Shown piece after piece: positions 22,867-27,869 of a stretch of 27,869 nt of DNA (within the stretch, counting starts at the first letter, position 1; the number at the start of each line of letters is the position of its first letter). The notes below the pieces were generated by a model. It made no database searches, was not told where the DNA came from, and saw only the letters and a program-made list of their open reading frames with translations. Both the position numbers and the translations under genes were made by a program. This DNA comes from CAG-841 sp963614875. Lineage in GTDB: Bacteria; Bacillota; Clostridia; Oscillospirales; CAG-272. The stretch covers positions 1 through 27,869 of the forward strand of contig CAVEFC010000018.1 in NCBI GenBank assembly GCA_963614875.1. The letters are read 5' to 3'.

Positions 22867-24957
22867 ATGCGTTTTTCAAGAGCGGTCGTAAAATACCGCA
22901 TACCGATACTTGTTCTTGCCGTTCTTCTGCTTGTGCCTTCGGTCATAGGTATGATAAAGGTAAGAATAAATTATGATATGCTCGATTATCTGCCGTCGGA
23001 TATGGATACGGTAATCGGGCAGAACGAACTTCTTACGGAGTTCGGCAAGGGCGCGTTTTCGCTTATAATAGTTGAAGATATGCCCGCAAAGGACGTTGCA
23101 AAGCTTACGGAAAAAATCAAAGCGGTCGATCACGTCGAAACTGTACTTTGGTATAATTCGATAGCCGACGTATCCATACCGATGGAAATTCTTCCCGAAG
23201 AAATATACAGCGAATTCAACCGCGGAAATTTAACAATGATGGCTGTATTCTTTGACAGCGCAACCTCTGCCGACGTGACAATGGACGCGATAAGAGAGAT
23301 ACGTTCGATTGCCGGCAAGCAGTGCTTTATTTCGGGAATGTCGGCGCTCGTCACTGACCTGAAGGATCTTTGCGAAAAGGAAGAGCCGATATATGTCGGC
23401 ATTGCGGTTGTGCTTGCGCTTGTTGCAATGATGATTTTCCTTGACGGCTGGCTTGTTCCGTTCGTATTTCTTGCGTCGATCGGAATGATGGTCGTTCTCA
23501 ACCTCGGAACAAACTATTTTCTCGGCGAAATATCGTACATAACAAAGGCGCTTTCCGCAGTGCTTCAGCTTGCCGTCACGATGGACTACTCGATATTCCT
23601 CTGGCACAGCTACAATGAGCAGAGAGAGCTTTTTGACGACAACAAAGAGGCAATGGCTCACGCCATAAACGAAACGATGACAAGCGTTATCGGAAGCTCG
23701 GTAACGACCGTTGCCGGCTTTGCGGCTCTTTGCTTTATGAGCTTTACGCTCGGCAGAGACCTCGGCATAGTAATGGCAAAGGGCGTTATTTTAGGCGTTC
23801 TCGGATGCATTACGGTTCTTCCGGCGATGATACTTCTTCTCGACAAGCCTCTGCAAAGGACAAAACACAAATCGATCATTCCCGATATGAAAAAGCTTGC
23901 GTCGGGCGTGACAAAGAAGTTTCCCATTTTCCTTTGCGTGTTTGTGCTTCTTATCGCTCCCGCGTTCTACGGCTACAAGAAGGCAAACAGCGAGGTTTAT
24001 TACGATATGGGACAGTGCCTGCCCGAAGATATGGAATATGTAATTGCAAACTCCAAGCTTTCTGAGGAGTTCAACATAGCGTCAACGCATATGGTGCTTG
24101 TCGATTCAAGTCTTCCGAGCAGGAGCGTCCGTTCGATGATAAAAGAAATGGAAAAAGTGGACGGTGTAAAATATGTGCTCGGACTTGAATCGGTTGTCGG
24201 TTCGTCCGTGCCGGAGGAAATACTTCCCGAAAGTATTCTCAGTATACTCAAAGGCGACAAATGGGAGCTGCTCCTTATAAACTCCGAATACAAGGTTGCA
24301 AGCGACGCGGTGAACAATCAGATAACGGAGCTGAACAGCATAATCAAAAAATATGATCCTTCGGCGATGCTCATAGGCGAAGCGCCCTGTATGAAGGATA
24401 TGATCGAAACGACCGACAGAGACTTCCAGATCGTAAACGCCGTTTCGATAGTCGCGATATTCATTATCATCGCGGTGGTTGAAAAGAGCATAAGCCTGCC
24501 GTTTATTCTTATAAGCGTCATTGAGCTTGCCATATTCATAAATCTCGGCATACCGCATTATGTTGGACAGTCATTGCCGTTTATCGCGCCCATATGTATC
24601 AGCACGATACAGCTCGGCGCCACGGTTGACTATGCAATTCTTATGACCACAAGATACAAGGCGGAGCGCATATCGGGCAAGGACAAACGCACGTCCGTAA
24701 CGACCGCGCTTGCAACGTCGATACCTTCGATAATAGTTTCCGGTATGGGACTTTTCGCCGCAACATTCGGCGTCGCAATCTATTCCGATATAGATATCAT
24801 CAGCTCGATGTGTATGCTGATGGCAAGAGGCGCGGTTGTAAGTATGATCTGCGTTATATTCATTCTTCCGGCGTTGCTTATGCTTTTCGATAAGCTGATA
24901 TGCGCAACGACGCTCGGAATGGGCAAAAAGATATCACAGCCTGCAAAGGAGGAGTAA
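22867..24957 (+). CDS. MMPL/RND-family exporter
   Basis: A 696-residue integral membrane transporter of the MMPL branch of the RND superfamily. It has two homologous halves, each a single helix, an extracytoplasmic domain (about 35-175 and 375-515) and five further helices. The proton-relay pairs are present: Asp240-Tyr241 (TMDYSIFLWHSY) in the fourth helix and Asp588-Tyr589 (ATVDYAILMTTRYKAE) in the tenth, matching the DY pairs of MmpL3. MMPL proteins move lipids, glycolipids or hydrophobic peptides outward; in Firmicutes most are uncharacterised. GGAGG precedes the ATG. It lies between an HdeD-like gene and a secreted heptad-repeat protein, with gaps of only a few bases, suggesting one complex. 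Confidence 0.92.
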   Translation: MRFSRAVVKYRIPILVLAVLLLVPSVIGMIKVRINYDMLDYLPSDMDTVIGQNELLTEFGKGAFSLIIVEDMPAKDVAKLTEKIKAVDHVETVLWYNSIADVSIPMEILPEEIYSEFNRGNLTMMAVFFDSATSADVTMDAIREIRSIAGKQCFISGMSALVTDLKDLCEKEEPIYVGIAVVLALVAMMIFLDGWLVPFVFLASIGMMVVLNLGTNYFLGEISYITKALSAVLQLAVTMDYSIFLWHSYNEQRELFDDNKEAMAHAINETMTSVIGSSVTTVAGFAALCFMSFTLGRDLGIVMAKGVILGVLGCITVLPAMILLLDKPLQRTKHKSIIPDMKKLASGVTKKFPIFLCVFVLLIAPAFYGYKKANSEVYYDMGQCLPEDMEYVIANSKLSEEFNIASTHMVLVDSSLPSRSVRSMIKEMEKVDGVKYVLGLESVVGSSVPEEILPESILSILKGDKWELLLINSEYKVASDAVNNQITELNSIIKKYDPSAMLIGEAPCMKDMIETTDRDFQIVNAVSIVAIFIIIAVVEKSISLPFILISVIELAIFINLGIPHYVGQSLPFIAPICISTIQLGATVDYAILMTTRYKAERISGKDKRTSVTTALATSIPSIIVSGMGLFAATFGVAIYSDIDIISSMCMLMARGAVVSMICVIFILPALLMLFDKLICATTLGMGKKISQPAKEE

Positions 24958-24960
24958 ACA

Positions 24961-27075
24961 ATGAAAAACAAAATTATCAAAACGGTTTCCGCCGTGCTTT
25001 GTGCGGTGATCGTGTGCGGTGCGGCATTCACGGGAATTTATGCACTTGCCGCAAACACCGATAAGGAAAGCAACAACACAACCGAAGAAACAGTGGCGTC
25101 CGCACCTGCGGCAAGCGATGCGTCGGCTACAAAAAAGGAAACGGTTTACGTCATCGCCGGAGCTGACGGCAGCGTAAAAAAGCTGATAGTCAGCGACTGG
25201 ATAAAAAATGACGGAAAGAGCGACACTCTTACAGACGTTACCGAAGCTACGGGCATTGTCAACGTCAAGGGCGACGAAGAATACGTCATGGGCGGTGAAA
25301 ATACATATGTCTGGAACGCAGGCGGAAACGATATATATTATCAGGGCAATATAGACAAAGAGCTTCCCGTCAGCATAAAGATAACGTACGAGCTGGACGG
25401 AAAAACAGTCAGCGCGGACGAGATCGCAGGGAAGAGCGGAAAGGTTAAAATCCGTTTCGACTACACAAACAATGAAGTCAGAACCGTGAATATCGACGGC
25501 AAGGACGAGAAAATTTACGTTCCTTTCGCAATGCTTACGGGTATCCTTCTCGATACTGACACGTTTTCTTCCGTTGAAGTGTCAAACGGCAAGATAATAA
25601 ACGACGGCGATCGCATTGCGGTTATCGGAATTGCGTTCCCGGGACTTACCGAAAGCCTCGGCGCCGACTCCGACAAGCTTGATATCCCGTCATATGTTGA
25701 AATAACGGCAGACGCAAAGAATTTCAGTATGAAAAATACGGTTACCGTCGCAACAAACGAAATTTTCAGCGGACTTGATTCCGAAAACACGGACGACATA
25801 AGCGAAAAGATATCGGCTCTCACTGACGCTGTCGGCAAACTGACGGACGGCTCATCAGACCTTTATGACGGCGTCTGCACGCTTCTTGACAAGTCAACCG
25901 AACTTGTAGACGGTATAAATAAGCTTTACGACGGTGCGGCTTCGCTCAAGAAAGGCACCGCACAGCTCAGATCAGGCGCGTCGGAGCTTGTCACGGGAAC
26001 AAGCCAGCTCTATTCCGGACTCGGAAAGCTGAATTCAAATAACGCAGAACTCAACGCGGGAGCAAAGCAGATATTCGATACGCTTCTTGCAACGGCGTCC
26101 GCGCAGCTTTCGTCAGCCGGCATAACGGATATTCCTGCGCTTACGATCGAAAATTACAATGCCGTTCTTAATGCCGTGCTTCCTTCGCTTTCCGAAGAAA
26201 GCATCAGAGCCAAGGTTGAGGAAACCGTCAAAGCAAGCGTAAACGCACAGCGCAGCACGGTGGAGACAGGCGTTACGGCGGCTGTCAGAGAACAGATAGA
26301 GCAGAAAATAATTATGACGCAGGTTCTTGCGGCAATGGGTATGACGGAAGAAACCTACAAAGCCGGAATTGCAAGCGGCGCCGTCACAAAAGAAACACAG
26401 GCGGCTGTCACTGCGGCTGTCGGCGAAAAAATGAAGGACGAGGCAACGCTTGCCGCAATATCCGGAATAGTTGACGCACAGATGAAGGCCGAAGAAATTC
26501 AGGCGCTTATCTCGGCTCAGACGGAAAAGAAGGTAGAAGAGCTTATAGAAACGAACCTGAATTCTCAGGAGGTCAAGGCGCAGGCGGATGCGGCGGTTGC
26601 AAAAGCGGCAGCCGGCGCGGCAAGCATAAAGTCGCTTATTTCTCAGCTTGACAGCTACAATAAATTCTACACGGGACTCGGCGAATATACGAAGGGCGTA
26701 AGCGAAGCATATGTCGGAAGCGGCAAGCTCAAGAGCGGCGCGATCAGCCTTGAAGACGGCGCCGCAAGCCTTGATTCCGGTGCAAAGCAGCTTCTTTCCG
26801 GACTTCTCACGATGAAAGAAAGCGCTCCCGCGCTTATAGACGGCATCGGCGAGCTTAAAGACGGCGCAATGCAGCTTCGTGACGGACTTGCACAGTTCTC
26901 CGACAAGATAACGGAAAAGCTCGACGCATACGGAGTAAGTCCCGAAGAGCTTTCGGTTCGTATAAAGGCTTTGTCGGATGTTTCAAAGGAATATACGTCA
27001 TTTGCCGGAACGGCTGACGGTATGGACAGCAGCGTAAAATTCATTTATCGCACGGATTCCGTAAAAGCGAAATAA
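24961..27075 (+). CDS. Secreted heptad-repeat protein (YhgE/Pip-like repeats), MMPL partner
   Basis: A 704-residue extracytoplasmic protein with an N-terminal hydrophobic signal/anchor (about 6-30), a Ser/Ala/Thr linker and a beta-rich domain (about 58-270). Two blocks of seven-residue LxxGaxx repeats follow (about 285-375 and 564-655), resembling the YhgE/Pip family; LYDGAASLKKGTAQLRSGA shows the pattern. Between them lies an Ala/Glu/Lys-rich, probably coiled-coil region (about 375-560) without prolines over long stretches. Unlike YhgE there is no C-terminal membrane domain. AAGGAGG precedes the ATG, 3 bases after the MMPL stop. It is presumably an elongated helical bundle acting with the exporter, perhaps as a periplasm-spanning or wall-spanning adaptor. 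The role is inferred. Confidence 0.75.
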   Translation: MKNKIIKTVSAVLCAVIVCGAAFTGIYALAANTDKESNNTTEETVASAPAASDASATKKETVYVIAGADGSVKKLIVSDWIKNDGKSDTLTDVTEATGIVNVKGDEEYVMGGENTYVWNAGGNDIYYQGNIDKELPVSIKITYELDGKTVSADEIAGKSGKVKIRFDYTNNEVRTVNIDGKDEKIYVPFAMLTGILLDTDTFSSVEVSNGKIINDGDRIAVIGIAFPGLTESLGADSDKLDIPSYVEITADAKNFSMKNTVTVATNEIFSGLDSENTDDISEKISALTDAVGKLTDGSSDLYDGVCTLLDKSTELVDGINKLYDGAASLKKGTAQLRSGASELVTGTSQLYSGLGKLNSNNAELNAGAKQIFDTLLATASAQLSSAGITDIPALTIENYNAVLNAVLPSLSEESIRAKVEETVKASVNAQRSTVETGVTAAVREQIEQKIIMTQVLAAMGMTEETYKAGIASGAVTKETQAAVTAAVGEKMKDEATLAAISGIVDAQMKAEEIQALISAQTEKKVEELIETNLNSQEVKAQADAAVAKAAAGAASIKSLISQLDSYNKFYTGLGEYTKGVSEAYVGSGKLKSGAISLEDGAASLDSGAKQLLSGLLTMKESAPALIDGIGELKDGAMQLRDGLAQFSDKITEKLDAYGVSPEELSVRIKALSDVSKEYTSFAGTADGMDSSVKFIYRTDSVKAK

Positions 27076-27078
27076 AGT

Positions 27079-27807
27079 ATGAATATCTTTTTCACACTGC
27101 TTTTCGTTTTTGTGATTGGCGGAAGCTTCGGTTGGATACTTGAACTGCTTTTTCGCAGAACGGTTCACGGAAAATGGATAAATCCCGGATTTCTTACAGG
27201 ACCGTGTCTTCCGCTTTACGGGTTCGGACATGTGCTTTTGTATCTGTTCTGCCTTATAGATTTTTCGTTTATAAAATCGGATGCGCTTCGGGCTGTCGTA
27301 AGAATAGCAATCCTTACGCTGTTCCTGACGGGAATAGAGTATATAACGGGACTGATATTTACGGAAAAGTATCACATAAAACTGTGGGACTATTCGGGCA
27401 GATGGGGAAACATAAACGGACTTGTCTGCCCGCTGTTCTCGCTGATATGGGGAGCGATAGGAACGGCTTATTGCTTCCTTCTTCAGCCGCAGATCGAAAG
27501 GCTTGTGCCTTCGGTTGTAAATTCATCATACTGCGCATATTTTCTCGGAGCGTACACGGGCGTGCTTGCGGTGGATCTTTGCTATTCGTTCAAGATCGTA
27601 ACCAAGATAAAGAGCTGGGCAACGGAGCACAGCTTTGAGGTTCGCTATGAAAATCTCAAGCTTGCTATACACAACCGTGCAAAGATTCTTAAATCAAAGC
27701 ACAACTTCCTGCTTCCTTTCCGCTCGTCCGACAGTCTTGACGGAGAGCTCGAAAACTATAAAGCGATTGAAAACAAGACAAAAAAGTTTCATAAAGAAAA
27801 AACGTGA
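27079..27807 (+). CDS. PF06541-type (putative ABC-transporter type IV) membrane protein
   Basis: A 242-residue membrane protein with about five helices in the first 180 residues and a basic cytoplasmic tail (about 185-242). Conserved features of the PF06541 family are visible: GGSFGWILELLFRR near the start, NPGFLTGPCLPLYGFG, GIEYITGLIFTEKYHIKLWDYS and NINGLVCPLFSLIWG. The family is named a putative ABC transporter component, but no ATPase is nearby and the biochemical role is unknown. It starts 3 bases after the repeat protein with no clear Shine-Dalgarno, so it probably depends on translational coupling and belongs to the MMPL unit. Confidence 0.85.
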   Translation: MNIFFTLLFVFVIGGSFGWILELLFRRTVHGKWINPGFLTGPCLPLYGFGHVLLYLFCLIDFSFIKSDALRAVVRIAILTLFLTGIEYITGLIFTEKYHIKLWDYSGRWGNINGLVCPLFSLIWGAIGTAYCFLLQPQIERLVPSVVNSSYCAYFLGAYTGVLAVDLCYSFKIVTKIKSWATEHSFEVRYENLKLAIHNRAKILKSKHNFLLPFRSSDSLDGELENYKAIENKTKKFHKEKT

Positions 27808-27814
27808 TGCACAC

Positions 27815-27869
27815 TGAACAGCCCCAAATTGTACGGACAGCACAAAAAAGAGTCTCAAGGTAGAAAATA
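27815..27869 (+). mobile_element. Possible left end of an IS3-like insertion sequence
   Basis: The sequence from TGAACAGCCCC has the look of an IS3-family terminal repeat (TGAAC..GCCCCAAA..) followed by an A-rich stretch and a purine-rich AAGGTAG that could precede a transposase start just beyond the window. Only 55 bases are visible, with no transposase or second end, so this is tentative. Nothing else is seen between the last gene and the window edge; there is no terminator. Confidence 0.35.

Overview
The window looks like chromosomal DNA of a spore-forming, low-to-mid-GC Firmicute of class Clostridia, probably from a metagenome assembly. The grounds are a spoVAC-spoVAD-spoVAE cluster, a WhiA/DnaE/MurB neighbourhood, ATP-type PEP carboxykinase, class II GalT, consensus sigma-A promoters (TTGACA-N17-TATAAT type), strong Shine-Dalgarno sites, and two 10-N scaffold joins. 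I see no rRNA, tRNA or CRISPR array.

Layout. (1) 1-561: the end of an upstream terminator, then a DtxR/MntR-family metal regulator. (2) 582-3641, minus strand: a CRP/FNR-family regulator followed by a complete NMT1/SsuA-type ABC importer (lipoprotein, permease, ATPase). A consensus promoter carries a CRP-like palindrome at its start point. (3) 3691-9170, plus strand: murB (broken only by an assembly join), whiA and dnaE. The rapZ-yvcK pair that often precedes whiA in Firmicutes is absent. (4) 9189-11391: a fucose-isomerase-family protein divergent from an AraC regulator with a cupin-like sensor domain. (5) 11471-13220: ATP-PEPCK as a single-gene unit. (6) 13230-15950: a THUMP-type rRNA methyltransferase and galT. 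(7) 15947-18031: an alpha-oxoamine synthase closely resembling bacterial serine palmitoyltransferase, coupled to a short-chain dehydrogenase. This two-gene unit could make a sphingoid-type or sulfonolipid long-chain base. (8) 18044-20196: a four-helix membrane protein, deoD and a small lipoprotein. (9) 20281-22114: spoVAC-AD-AE, which moves dipicolinic acid into the forespore. (10) 22267-27807: an envelope cluster of an HdeD-like protein, an MMPL/RND exporter, a large secreted heptad-repeat protein and a PF06541-type membrane protein. (11) 27815-27869: probably the left end of an IS3-like element.

The most interesting parts are the lipid-base unit with its own operator-like promoter, and the MMPL cluster. 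A functional link between them (lipid made by one, exported by the other) is a hypothesis only. All family assignments were read from the protein sequence by eye; no database search was run.
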